A stretch of 64,000 nucleotides of DNA from the NCBI RefSeq assembly GCF_963676685.1, contig NC_092346.1:26053133-26117132 (forward strand), read 5' to 3'. This DNA is from Mytilus edulis. Its lineage: Eukaryota > Mollusca > Bivalvia > Mytilida > Mytilidae. Of this stretch, positions 11,034-21,687 are shown piece by piece. Positions within the stretch are counted from its first letter, which is position 1. Every line of letters starts with the position of its first letter. The position numbers were made by a program, and so were the translations under genes. The notes below the pieces were generated by a model. The model saw nothing but the letters and a program-made list of their open reading frames with translations, did not search any database and was not told the origin of the DNA.

Positions 11034-11034
11034 A
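11029..11034 (+). terminator. Poly(A) signal overlapping the stop codon
   Basis: AATAAA includes the TAA stop at 11031-11033. If used, the 3' UTR would be only about 15-30 nt. The signals at 11138 and 11144 are more conventional. Confidence 0.35.
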
Positions 11035-11137
11035 GTTATAGAATATTACCACAATAGTTTACAGTGTAAAAAAAAAACTAAACGTTGCATATCTCATTTT
11101 TGAATGTGTGTCATGATAGTTTGCGTTACATTTTATA

Positions 11138-11149
11138 AATAAAAATAAA
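11138..11149 (+). terminator. Two adjacent AATAAA signals
   Basis: AATAAA at 11138-11143 and 11144-11149 lies about 105 bp after the ependymin-related stop. Confidence 0.5.
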
Positions 11150-11454
11150 TGTATACCCATAAGAGTATCGTATGTGCGCAAAATACTGTAAGTTATGATT
11201 GTGAAAAAAAAACATCAATGAAGCAGATGGTCAGTTTCCTAATAAAGGTTGATTTTGTTTTTATTTGTTATCACTCATTTCATGTTCTTATTCGATATTT
11301 CAATAAGTTTGAGTATTTAACAGTTAAACAGGTTTTATTTACTTCTTATTTATTTCTTTTTCTTGTGTGTGTATTTTTTCTGAAGATCTGTTGTAGATTA
11401 TGAATTGAAGTAAAATGGAATCCTAGGAAAAAAGAATAACAAAAATACCGAACT

Positions 11455-11655
11455 CCGAGGCTTACCCTTCCGGAGCACCTGAGATCACCCCTAGTTTTTG
11501 GTGGGGTTCGTGTTGTTTATTCTTTAGTTTTCTATGTTGTGTCATGTGTACTATTGTTTTTCTGTTTGTCTTTTTTCATTTTTAGCCATGGCGTTGTCAG
11601 TTTGTTTTAGATTTATGAGTTTGACTGTCCCTTTGGTATCTTTCGTCCCTCTTTT
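11455..11655 (+). repeat. Interspersed repeat, 'gttgtcagtttgttt' family
   Basis: It contains ggagcacctgagatcacc, tttggtggggttcgtg, gccatggcgttgtcag and ttatgagtttgactgtcc. A minus copy is at 8500-8680. The remaining 11.15-12.79 kb shows only repeat fragments (11960-12020 and 12665-12700) and no gene. Confidence 0.8.
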
Positions 11656-12765
11656 AAAGGGGTCAATCAATGTAATACATCGAGACAAAAAAAACTAAGA
11701 TTACATAATGCAATGTCAGAGTAAGAGATAAACGAAAGAACACAAAAAAAAAGCAGTCCACAAAACTCTGCACAATATAAATGTTTGAATAACGCTTAAA
11801 AGGCAAGTCTCTGAGAAGCCTTAATTCATGATAAGTCTCGTGCATTGGTCATGTTTTAAAGTTTAGTATAATTGAGGTAAATTTTGAGGTAAAAAAGTAC
11901 CGTGACACGTCTTATAGTAATGTGAATTCACACTAAAATATAAGAGAAAACAAACGTTAATTTCTCGGTTATATTTATATAAATAAGACCGTTGGTTTTC
12001 CTGTTCGAATAGTCTTACACTATTCACTTTCATTTTTCTCAAATACTGATTTCTCAATTTTTATGCAATAATATATGTGAAAGGATTAAGTTTTTTCTAC
12101 ATATCCAACCAGTATGTACAGTTTCCACGACCTTGAATATCTATTTGATTTTTTTTAAAAGTAAACCTTAGATGAACTCGTGTGCAAGTACTTTGAGGAT
12201 CTTTTAATATTGTGTCATTTTTCTAATAGATCCAATATTGACTTTGCTGATTATTGTATAGTGATGGCTCTTTTAACATGATTTTGCACGTTACTCTCCA
12301 AAACCTGGCACAATGATGTAAAAAAGTATTAACAAAACTACCGAACTCCAAGGAAAATTCAAAAAGGAGCAGGTAAAAAAAAACTGACAATCTCAGGCGG
12401 TAGTATTTTTCAAACAAGAATGGTAAACAATGGTCATATTCCTTATAACAGCACTTCATAAAAACTAATTGTACACATACGTTGGGAAGTTATAAACAAT
12501 CCCTATTGACATAATAGTCTTAATAGTTGTGATAAAATTGACAATAATACTTTTCTTTTTCAATTATCGAGTCTGGTATTTTAAATCACATTCGTAAAGA
12601 AATAAAAGAAACCAATAAAATGTATACATAAATGTTGTAAACTGTGAAAATATATTACGAAAGTCTTGAAATTGGACGTTAAGCAACCAACAATCATTAT
12701 ATTACGAAAGTTGAATATAATGATGACAATATCATGATAAAAAAAAAAGAACACGTATTTACCGA

Positions 12766-12771
12766 TTTATT
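12766..12771 (-). terminator. Poly(A) signal after the 218-aa ORF
   Basis: The plus-strand tttatt reads AATAAA on the minus strand, 23 bp after the TGA. Confidence 0.45.
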
Positions 12772-12793
12772 ATATGAACTAAGAAATATTCCA

Positions 12794-13450
12794 TCATAAA
12801 CTCTCGTCCAATGGTAATAATCGAACAGGATATTTTATACGTCTTATAGGCGTAGGTTTTCCATAGTTTGTTTCCCATAGAGGTGGTTTCTGTTTCAGTT
12901 GTTCCATTCGACGCCTTTTCATTTCCTGTTTTAGAATTTCCTCTCGTCTTTCGGCTCGAAGACGAGAAGTTCCAGCATTAAGCAACGTGGAATTTTCCAT
13001 AGACAACCGTACTACATCACTTAGATCTTTTTTCTTCTTTTTCCAAGAAATCCACGTTGTATCTTCGGGTTCCAGTCTAAATCCTATGGTATGATAAGAA
13101 TCCGGAGCAGTGCAGGGGAAATGTGGGCACTGTCGGTCTCTAAGGACTCCATAAACACAAGAAACACTCCTTCGTATACTCTGTCGTGAATCTGGGGTCA
13201 CTGATAATCTACCGTACATTGAACTTGAAGTTATCCTAGGAAAAGCTACGCCTGCCCTGCTATTTTCAAATTCCAAATTTTCCAATTGTTTCTTCACTAA
13301 TTTGATAGAATTTTCCATCTTATCCTTTTGAATATTGCATTTCTTGTCAATCGAATGTAAATGGTGTTCCATCTGATTTTCACAAACTCTTCGAATCTTT
13401 CTGAATTTTAGCTCGGGACTAATATTCAAAACTCTGTTCTTCTGCTTCAT
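12794..13450 (-). CDS. Unrecognised basic coiled-coil protein, single-exon ORF (218 aa)
   Basis: The family is not recognised. The ATG at 13450-13448 opens 218 codons to TGA at 12796-12794; the frame stays open upstream to 13501, with stops just beyond. An N-terminal helical, lysine-rich stretch (about residues 10-70, with SIDKKCNIQKDKMENSIKL) is followed by a Ser/Arg-rich segment (PDSRQSIRRSVS), a Cys/Pro stretch (RQCPHFPCTAPDSYH), a WISWKKKKKDLSD motif and a second basic helix (RAERREEILKQEMKRRRME). No signal peptide or membrane segment is seen. The composition is coding-like, and an AATAAA on the minus strand lies at 12771-12766, 23 bp past the stop. It could be a complete intronless gene or the last exon of a longer one. 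Confidence 0.6.
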   Translation of the reverse strand: MKQKNRVLNISPELKFRKIRRVCENQMEHHLHSIDKKCNIQKDKMENSIKLVKKQLENLEFENSRAGVAFPRITSSSMYGRLSVTPDSRQSIRRSVSCVYGVLRDRQCPHFPCTAPDSYHTIGFRLEPEDTTWISWKKKKKDLSDVVRLSMENSTLLNAGTSRLRAERREEILKQEMKRRRMEQLKQKPPLWETNYGKPTPIRRIKYPVRLLPLDESL

Positions 13451-13501
13451 TTTTATTCCGAATGCGATAATATCCTTTAATTTATTCAAATTCTCGACCA
13501 A

Positions 13502-14840
13502 ACTTCAAAGCTATTTGCACATGTAACATATTGCAATATTTTAACCTTTTTAAAATCTAGCTCCGAGTTCAAAGCATTTTTTAAGAGTAAAAGTATAATT
13601 TTTCTTGATGCATCCAAGCAAATACTAATGAAAGTTTAAATTCGCCAATCACTCTCTACCTGTGCTTAGTTTCTTTTACAATAGTCTATCAACTGTCGAT
13701 AGAAGCCACAATACGTAAGCAAACATTATACAATTTATATAGTATATATAAACGCAACTGCCAAGTGTGAAAACATTGAGAAATTTATATCTGCATTCTC
13801 TATACAAATGTAAATGAACTTGGGCTTTATGCTATTAATCTATCACTTCAAGGGAATTTATAAAGCTAATAAATTAATATAAAATGGAAACTTTGTAAAT
13901 TAAACATTTGATGGATAATATTGTTTAGTTATGGACATTTTTTGAATATATGTATTGACATAATCTATATAAACCCTGTTTGCATAAAACATTACAGCAG
14001 AATTTGGTCCTAAATGGTAAACAATGTATACACATTCAATACTAAAATTTAAATATTGAAAATTTGATGCAGAAAGAGAAAAATCAATAAGAGTTTTCTA
14101 ATAAAATTGTATGTTAAAGGGGAATACTATTGATTGAGGACAACGAAACAATAGAAATCTATAGTATTGAAACCACGATTCAATAGAGAATTATTACACT
14201 CGGTTTAAAGATATCATTGAAAGTTCTTTGTCTGGTTTATGTATCACCATAACCGTTTAACATTATTTCCAGCTCAACGGAAATTGAAGGATAAAAGGAG
14301 AATATACAAAATAAGACGGGCCTCATTTTGTAAACCCACAATTTGACAATTGTAGTATAAAAAACAATTACAAACAAAGAGAACGTTTTCAAGATTTTGA
14401 ATACATGTGTGAAAGTGTGGCAAAATGTTCAATGCCTGTTATCTCTGTAGATGAGAAGACACTATAAATAAATTTGTGAAATTATGTCTAATCCTATTTG
14501 AATCAATGATCCAATAAAATGATAATATAAACTTATCTTTAAATTCGTCATAATTTCTTAGGTACTATTTTTTGTGGACTTTATTGGCAATGACAAATCG
14601 TCATTTTTTTTATAATAAAATATATCAAGTTTTCTACTGACGTGTCAAAAGTACGAAATCAAGAATCAACAAAATATCAATTTTCATAACTCCAAGAAAA
14701 ATTCTAACCTACAAATATACAGAATATAGTGAGACAATAAACCGTTTAAATGGTATTTTTTAACACGTTGTAATTTTTTAAAAGCTTAGAATGACTCTTA
14801 TCGTGAATAATCTATAAGTTTTCTTTAATTTAATTGATAT
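13502..14840. other. AT-rich intergenic DNA, nothing recognised
   Basis: No long ORF, clear repeat family or RNA gene could be recognised. The region would hold the promoter of the 218-aa minus-strand ORF. Confidence 0.5.
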
Positions 14841-14851
14841 CGTATTTCAGT

Positions 14852-14905
14852 TGTTGTGGAAGCTGAGAAACCATGGACAGCAATGTATCCAGGTGTTAAT
14901 AAGTA
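14852..14905 (+). CDS. Possible orphan terminal exon
   Basis: After a fair acceptor (tatcgtatttcag, ending 14850) the frame reads VVEAEKPWTAMYPGVNK and stops at TAA. No upstream exon was found on this strand, so it may be chance or a gene remnant. Confidence 0.15.
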
Positions 14906-15200
14906 ATTGGATGCCAGAATACAATGGCTAGAACAATCCATAGAATTACTTTCTTTCTTTTGTTCATACTTTTCGTCTATTTGCGAACAACAGTACTGTG
15001 TAACATTATACTAAATAAACTTTTTATCATATAGATTTATAGGGCAATACTCATTAGATATTTGCTAAGTGAACTTTAAATCTGATTTATAGACCATTGA
15101 ATAATTATCTGCACTATATATACATATATTACTTGTTGAAGTGAGATTGTAAATTATGACTATTCATCTCCATGACGGATGTATTAGAAAGGATATGGGG

Positions 15201-15353
15201 CAGTGGCGGATGCAGGAATTTTCGAAAGGGGGGGTGCTAGCCCAGGGCAAAGGGGGGGGGTGCAAAACATATGTCCCGATTCAAATGCATTGATCGGCCA
15301 AAATAAAGGGGGGGTGCGCACCCTCGGAACCCCCCCCTCTGGATCCGCCACTG
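15201..15353. mobile_element. MITE with 'cagtggcggat' terminal inverted repeats
   Basis: The ends cagtggcggatgcagga and tctggatccgccactg are inverted repeats. The interior has several G-runs and C-runs. TGGGG at 15196-15200 and 15354-15358 looks like a 5-bp target-site duplication. A related end lies near 45503. Confidence 0.75.
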
Positions 15354-15949
15354 TGGGGTTTGTAACTCTTTCCTAGGTAAATTTCTAGAAGAAAAATATA
15401 ATAATAAGTAGACATGGGCTAACTGTTTCTCCAAGTTGAAAGTCCAACAGAAAAGTAATTCCCATCAAAGTTTGTGAAATCAGCTAATACAACGTTTAAC
15501 TATGCCATAGATTACCAATAAAACTTTCGGACATGTTCATATTTGGCAGATTTATAAAAAGAAATCAGTTCCAAACATCCAAGTTTAAAAAGAAGGCATA
15601 TAGGCGTGAATAAATGACTATATTATGTCAACTGCAAAATGTTATGGATTTTTTTCTTAGTCAGACATTTTTCTTTCGCGCAAAGCGAATTTAATTGGTT
15701 GTTCCCTTAGTAAAATTTATTCTCAGATCCCAGAACACTGAAATATGATAGAAATTAAATTTAAAAAGAGATACCGGTATAGATCATTTACGATATCACA
15801 ACTGCATCTGCAAGTTCACAACAAATAAAGATATGACTGGAGAAAGCAGCACAGTGTAATATTCGTGACATTATTTAGTTTCTGCATGTATATGTTGATA
15901 CAAATAACGGCTTTAGTAGTTTATAACTTTATACTCAATATATATCTAT

Positions 15950-16100
15950 AATAAAGAGGGACCTCGCTGACATAATGGTCTAAGTAGTTCAACTACTACA
16001 CCATAACCTCAACCCCCGCATGTATCAGGTGCGTTCGACTTAAATTTTAGTAATTGCCTATCGGTGATCAGTGAATATCTCCAGCTTCTCCAACAAACAA
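15950..16100 (+). repeat. Possible tRNA-derived SINE fragment
   Basis: It contains taatggtctaagtagttc (A-box-like) and about 70 bp later ggtgcgttcgactt (B-box-like). A second B-box-like stretch, ggtgcgctcgacttta, is at 16489. Both boxes are imperfect. Confidence 0.3.
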
Positions 16101-16228
16101 AAATAGACCGCCACGAAAGTGAGTTTAACAATAGAATGTGTATCTGTGATCAAGAGATCGCAACTCTATCCAAATGGTGGAACTTTCCTCAATATATTAT
16201 AGAATTATAAAAAATAAACATCTTTTCA

Positions 16229-16310
16229 GCATTGAATCAACACAAGGGTACATAATCCTTAAGGGTACATCATCCCTTAAGAATTATGTACCCATGTGTT
16301 GATTTAATGC
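16229..16310. repeat. Palindromic element, arms of about 36 bp
   Basis: gcattgaatcaacacaag plus ggtacataatccttaagg is mirrored by cccttaagaattatgtac plus ccatgtgttgatttaatgc, with few mismatches and a short spacer. Confidence 0.85.
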
Positions 16311-16834
16311 TTAACATATAGAAATTTGATAGAAAATCCACCACTTCCCTTCCCCTTGTACTCTCATATTTGGCAATTCAGTAATTGATAGATAGAGGAT
16401 AATGGCACGCAGTGCTGGTAATGCTTTCCTTAAAACAAGTTTATAAATTTAGATATTGGTTTTAAAACAAATCAAGTAAACCTTCTAGGGTGCGCTCGAC
16501 TTTAGTGACTCAGCACAATCTTTCTTGGATGCTTAGGACTTTTTGTAAAAATTAAACGCTAGCACATCATAGAAAAACAAGTGACTTATCTATGTGTAAA
16601 GGATTTTCTGCAAGAACCTTGGTTTTATTTGCCACAAAATCCCCCTTTTCTGTTAAATGCAATGAAACAATAAAAAATTATAATGCTTTGTACGAAGTTT
16701 CCCCTTGGTATATGCACACAATGGCCCATCTCTATTATTCATAATCTTTGCTGTTTTGATACTATTGCAGTTTGAAATATTTTTAATTCATATGGCTTTG
16801 TGCGGGAATTTCTCGCTACATTGAAGACCTGCTG

Positions 16835-16915
16835 GTGACCTTCTGTTGTTGTTTTTTTCTATGGTCGGGTTGTTGTCTCTTTGACACATTCCCCATTTCC
16901 ATTCTCAATTTTAAA
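16835..16915 (+). repeat. Interspersed repeat, 'gttgtctctttgacaca' family
   Basis: It reads atggtcgggttgttgtct, ctttgacacattccccat and ttccattctca. A minus copy is at 41225-41310 and a short piece at 59440-59460. No coding sequence is seen elsewhere in 14.9-17.6 kb. Confidence 0.75.
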
Positions 16916-17639
16916 AGAAAGGGTCATAAACCTAAACTGAATGTTGATTTTAATTTTATAATGCTGATCAAAACATATTAACACTCTACTCAAGGTCACA
17001 CAAAATGCATGTGTATGGCGTGACTACAAAACATAATAATTTATTAGAAATTTTAATTGCTTTTTTATTGCCTAGTACATACTATTTGCGTCGATTTCCG
17101 ATGAGTTAATGAATACTTTACTTAGACATAATAGGTATTTCACACTCCACTAAATGATCACATTTACTTTTCTATATATTAAATGTGATGTCATTATAAT
17201 CATCATTAAATTTTATATTCATCTGACATGCATCATGTCTTCAGTAAACTGTCAATTTATAAATTAAGACTTGAATGTCTGTATTGATAAATTGGGTGTA
17301 GTAAATTTTCAAGTCAATAGTTCGAATGAAAACACGACTAAATGAAATTTAATTCAATGGTGGTTTGTGAATATAATTGTATGGGGGTAACTATTAACGA
17401 ACGTTTGAAAATATAAATAATTGAGGGGAGTGGTTGGAAAGGGATAGCTTCAACATAAGGGTTTAAAACGTGTGATTTCTATTTCGAAATTAAAAGTGTC
17501 TTCGTACTTATTTTAGAAACCGCAATAATTCTTAACCATCTTTTATCTTATTGTTCTTATCCATATTGTCACGAATTGTATTAGACGATAGGTGCCAAGG
17601 ATGATGATTGTAATGACGCCCTAATTGATATAAGACTGT

Positions 17640-17890
17640 CCTAAGTCAGGAACCTGATGTTCGTTGATTGTTGTTTGTTGATGTGGTTCATAAGTGTTTC
17701 TAGTTTTGTTTATATGTATTGGACCGTTGGTTTTCCTGTTTAAATAGTTTTACACTAGTCATTGCTCGGGCTCTTTATAGCTTGCTGTTCGGTGTGAGCC
17801 AAGGCTCCGTGTTGAAGACCTATAATGGTTTACTTTTACAAATTGTGACTTGGATGAAGAATTGTGTCATTGACACTCATACCACATCTA
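17640..17890 (+). repeat. Long copy of the 'cggtgtgagcca' family
   Basis: It contains gaacctgatgttcgttg, ggaccgttggttttcctg, gctgttcggtgtgagcca and actcataccacatct. This is the most complete copy in the window. Confidence 0.8.
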
Positions 17891-18005
17891 TGGTTTAGCA
17901 ACCTGTACTGGTATTGGAATGGTCCCTGATGTAGTTGTTGTAATACACTCTTCATCCATGGGAGAGGAGGAAAACAACTACGGTTTAGGCTGTGACATGA
18001 AAGAT

Positions 18006-18236
18006 TCATCTGAGTCTGTAACAACCATCATTGGAACCAAGAACGAGCTGGCCTAAGCCGGTGCCACAATAGTTGCAGTGTTTACTGGAATTGTGTTTGC
18101 TGTCAATCTCAAAAATGTTAATATCTTGGGTGTTATCTTCTGGGATCCCAAAGAACTCTTCAACGTGTCTAGTAGCCTCTTTCTTGAGGAATGGTATGGG
18201 AGAAGTTGTCTTCCTGAACCCTCTTCCTTTGATAAG
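18006..18236 (-). pseudogene. Unassigned coding-like stretch (77 codons)
   Basis: It opens directly after an AG on the minus strand and stays open for 77 codons to TGA at 18008-18006. It includes RKTTSPIPFLKKEATRHVEE, FFGIPEDNTQDINIFEID and CGTGLGQLVLGSNDG. The composition looks coding. No start codon begins it, and flanking frames are broken. It may be one exon of a minus gene or retroelement debris linked to the Gypsy remnant at 19.4-20.1 kb. Confidence 0.3.
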
Positions 18237-18540
18237 CTAATTAGATGTCATCACAGAGTCTGTTATTTTACTTGTCTTGTCTCTCGAGTATTTTCTGATC
18301 TTACATCGTCGTCGATTTTTGCTTAACCACTCGGAGCTTGTACTCTATGGCTAACAACGATTTCGGATGCCTCCGTCTTCGATACCTCATAAAATCACTT
18401 TTTCAGCTGATAGCATATGGACAAATGTCAGAAAGGTATTTTTTATCAGCAGACCTATTCTTAACACATGCTATAACATGCTATAACGTGGTCCTCAAAG
18501 TCCTTCTCAGTTTCAGTCTCGGTCATCCATTCATTTGATG

Positions 18541-19395
18541 TGTTTGAACTTTTGATTTTGCCATTTGAATACGGAGGATCCGATTTGAATTTTCCTCGGA
18601 GTTCAAAATTCTTGTTATTTTACTTTTTGAACAGTAAATTTGGTCGAAATTATCTCGGACTTGGTCGTCTATTTCGGATACATTGTAATGGTTCACCTTA
18701 TAAACCTAATAAAAGTTGATCCTGCTGTTAGCCTTTTTGTCGCCGTTAAGCAGATATGTTATATCCGAGTATTGCTTTAACTTGTAAACTTACGGAATTT
18801 CCTAAACTTACGTACAAGAAAAAAACCCAAAAAAAACACTAAGTCATTTTTATTAAATCTTTATTGGATTGTGGATGATATGGTTTTGTGCGTGTTTTGG
18901 TGATTGGAAGAAGATTACACATTTCAGATAATAGCTCACTATCAAACTGTTTTCCCTAATTGGAATAGATAATTGTTGGTACGCCGAATCTGCAATCTAG
19001 AGTAAAGGTTTTTCAAACTTTTTGTATGGTAACTCTTGATTTTTGAAAGAATATTTGGTTTACCATTTACCATTTTGTTTTACTTTATACCATGAGGTAA
19101 AATACCCAAAATACTTAATTTACCGATTTGGTTTACCATTTACCATTTTGTTTAACCATCTACCATTTAGGAAAGTACTTAAATCACCAAAAACGGAACT
19201 GACTACATTGTCATTTGAACTAAACAATTCAGAGGTTTTCCGAATGTAAAAACATAGTTAAGAATAATAAAAAGTTTTAGAGTTATCAATGTTTGAACAT
19301 AGTTATAAAAGAAATATATAATAAGAAGGGTTAATTATCGGTACGATTAAAACAACGTCATCACACAATTTTAGGGGAAACAAGTTCCATTTCAA
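18541..19395. other. Non-coding AT-rich region with a taccattt-rich patch
   Basis: At 19055-19175 taccattt recurs five times within 120 bp. No gene is recognised. Confidence 0.5.
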
Positions 19396-19399
19396 GCAA

Positions 19400-20110
19400 C
19401 CGACATTTCGTTACAGTCTTTCTCCAATTGCAGACTGACTTACATCCATATCGAGTATGAAAGGTATAGAAATATTTGGATGTGAGAGTTTTGGCGCCCC
19501 AATGATCTTGGATTTCAATGTCTTAACTGCATGTTGACACTCTCCCGGTATATGCGACCCTTTTCTGATAATTTTTGTAGACATTTTGCCATGCCTGCAA
19601 ATGTTTAACTGTAGTCAAGCCATAACTGTTTTCCATCATCCGTTCAAACGTTAAAATGAACTCATCATAGATACCAGGATTAAAATTTTATATTTACGCC
19701 AGACGCGCGTTTCGTCTACAAAAGACTCATCAGTGACGCTCGAATCAAAAAATATTTAAAAGGTCAAATAGAGTACAGGCAAGCCCAAATGGCATTTTTT
19801 TTAATTGGAAGAGGCAACGTAGTGTCGCAAACGCAGTTCTAGTGCTGCAACTCTCTTCTACCTGTACCTGCCAATAACCTGAACTAAGATCTAAAGTTGA
19901 GAACAACTTGTTGCAAGTAAGCTGTTCCAATGAATCGTCTTCGAGGGAATGGATACGCATCTTATACCGTAAATTTATTGATAGGACGATAATCTACACA
20001 GAAACGAGTATATCCGTCCTTTTTTTGAATTCTTTCTTTCGGCTTGATGACGCGTGTGCTAAAATATTTAAATATGTGTGTCAAGTTCTTCACTGATGGC
20101 TACCAATGTC
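19400..20110 (-). mobile_element. Decayed Gypsy (Ty3) retrotransposon pol fragment
   Basis: On the minus strand, 20030-19970 reads (with frame breaks) KKDGYTRFCVDYRPINKFT, the entry to a Gypsy reverse transcriptase. 19960-19750 continues LFSTLDLSSGYWQVQVEE, RTAFAT and KKMPFGLA. After an inserted repeat, 19545-19430 reads AVKTLKSKIIGAPKLSHP and IPFILDMDVSQ, the start of the RNase H region. Stops and frameshifts make it non-functional. The segment carrying the YxDD box is lost. Confidence 0.8.
19672..19790 (+). repeat. 'cgcgtttcgtctac' repeat inserted in the Gypsy remnant
   Basis: It reads taccaggattaaaat, cgccagacgcgcgtttcg and actcatcagtgacgctcg. It separates two parts of the pol remnant and so arrived later. 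Confidence 0.7.
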
Positions 20111-20195
20111 TGCTTTCATTACATTATCAAACAAGCAAGACGTCTGTTATTTTACTTCATGCCATTGTACGAAATCTTACCCACTATACGCAATA

Positions 20196-20213
20196 TTGGT
20201 GCCGTGACCAGGA
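20196..20213 (+). mobile_element. Possible BEL/Pao primer-binding site
   Basis: ttggtgccgtgaccagga resembles the primer-binding stretch just inside the 5' LTR of BEL/Pao elements. No matching LTR pair or gag-pol was recognised around it. The rest of 20.2-21.68 kb holds nothing I recognise. Confidence 0.3.
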
Positions 20214-21687
20214 CTAAAGTTACGTGATTTTGAATGCTAATGCACTCGGAGTTTGTGATTTTGGTAATTTTCGCAGTCACATTCAGTAATAAAATGTGAG
20301 TCTGCAGAAATTTTCATTGGTAGCTGTAGTCACATGTTTTACGATATACATTTGACATTTACCTCTTTTCATAGACAAATGGTTAGCGCTAAGTTTTCGT
20401 GAGTTGGTCAGTTTCTCACATTCATTTGCACTATGAGTAAAAGGTAAGTTTTATTTAATTTTAGGAATGATTCCGAGTTGTAAATATCAGTATGGAAGTG
20501 TTCATCTGATCTTGATAACATGTTAATGGTTCATCGACTGTTTTTAGTTTTCATGATTAATAGATTTAGATAATATAAATTATAGATCAACTATTCTTAA
20601 TATAAAGAAAGTATTTAAGATGTATATGTCGGTCTTAGAGGGTTCCTCTGACTATGACCTCATTATAAGTCTCACATGGGAGCCTTTTCTGGCAGGATTC
20701 ATATGACCTTTATCTCACTTCCATAGTCCATTGATGATAATGCCTTTATGATACGTGTACCACAATTGCAATCTAGTTACAGCCCAACCAATGGTATACT
20801 AGTCCTATAACTTAACTCAACAGATCGATACAACTGAGCACAATTCAAAGTGCTAGTGAGAGATGAAGAGTAAAGATTGCTTTCATTTTGCAATTTTGAG
20901 ATTTTTTTATTCATTGAATTGTATTTTGGAAGGCAAATTAAACATTTGTGTTGTAGTTCTCTAACTTTATTTATGATTGTACATTTGTAGTTGAACCTAC
21001 TTTTATTACAGATTTATACATCATGCATTACTTACAAATGCATGTAATTTAAAAAAAAAGAAACCTTTTCTTTACAATTATGGTAACTGAAAATAATATA
21101 CACATCATGTTGTACAATGTATAGAAGAGCATATAAATCAATACATTGCATGACATTGACTGGATGCAAGTAATGATCACTTCGCTGTCCTATTTTGTTT
21201 AATCAAAAGTAGTGATAAACCTTTGAAGATATATGAATCAAGTTAGTACTGTACCATAGGGTTTTGATTACATTTTTTACCTAAAACTTACAAAACTTAC
21301 AAACAACAAACCCACTTAAGGCGCAACGTACAGATATGAGAGTACTTGTACTAACTGAAAGCTAGTGCAAAGCCAATAACAACTATTAAACCAATCATGT
21401 AATCTAAGACTAAAAATAGATGAGTTGATACATGCATGTTACTTCTCATGAACGGCTTACTATACATATCTACTCAGGAATATGACTTAGATTATAGTAA
21501 TTTTTGGTTAAATTGACACACGTTATGGAAAACTTCATACTCAACATTGTACCATGATATTTGCTATGTGCACTTATATACCCTTAATATCTAGTTAGAC
21601 AATGATATTTCATTCATTTGTTGCTAAAACAAAGTACAAATAAGAGGAAATCATTTTATGTTTAAGTCACTAAAATAAATGAATAAA

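Noticed and set aside
15237-15434. 65-codon minus-strand ORF
   Set aside because: It is produced by the G-rich MITE at 15201-15353.
18078-18538. Two plus-strand ORFs (82 and 66 codons)
   Set aside because: They are antisense to the coding-like minus frame at 18006-18236 or have no recognisable similarity.
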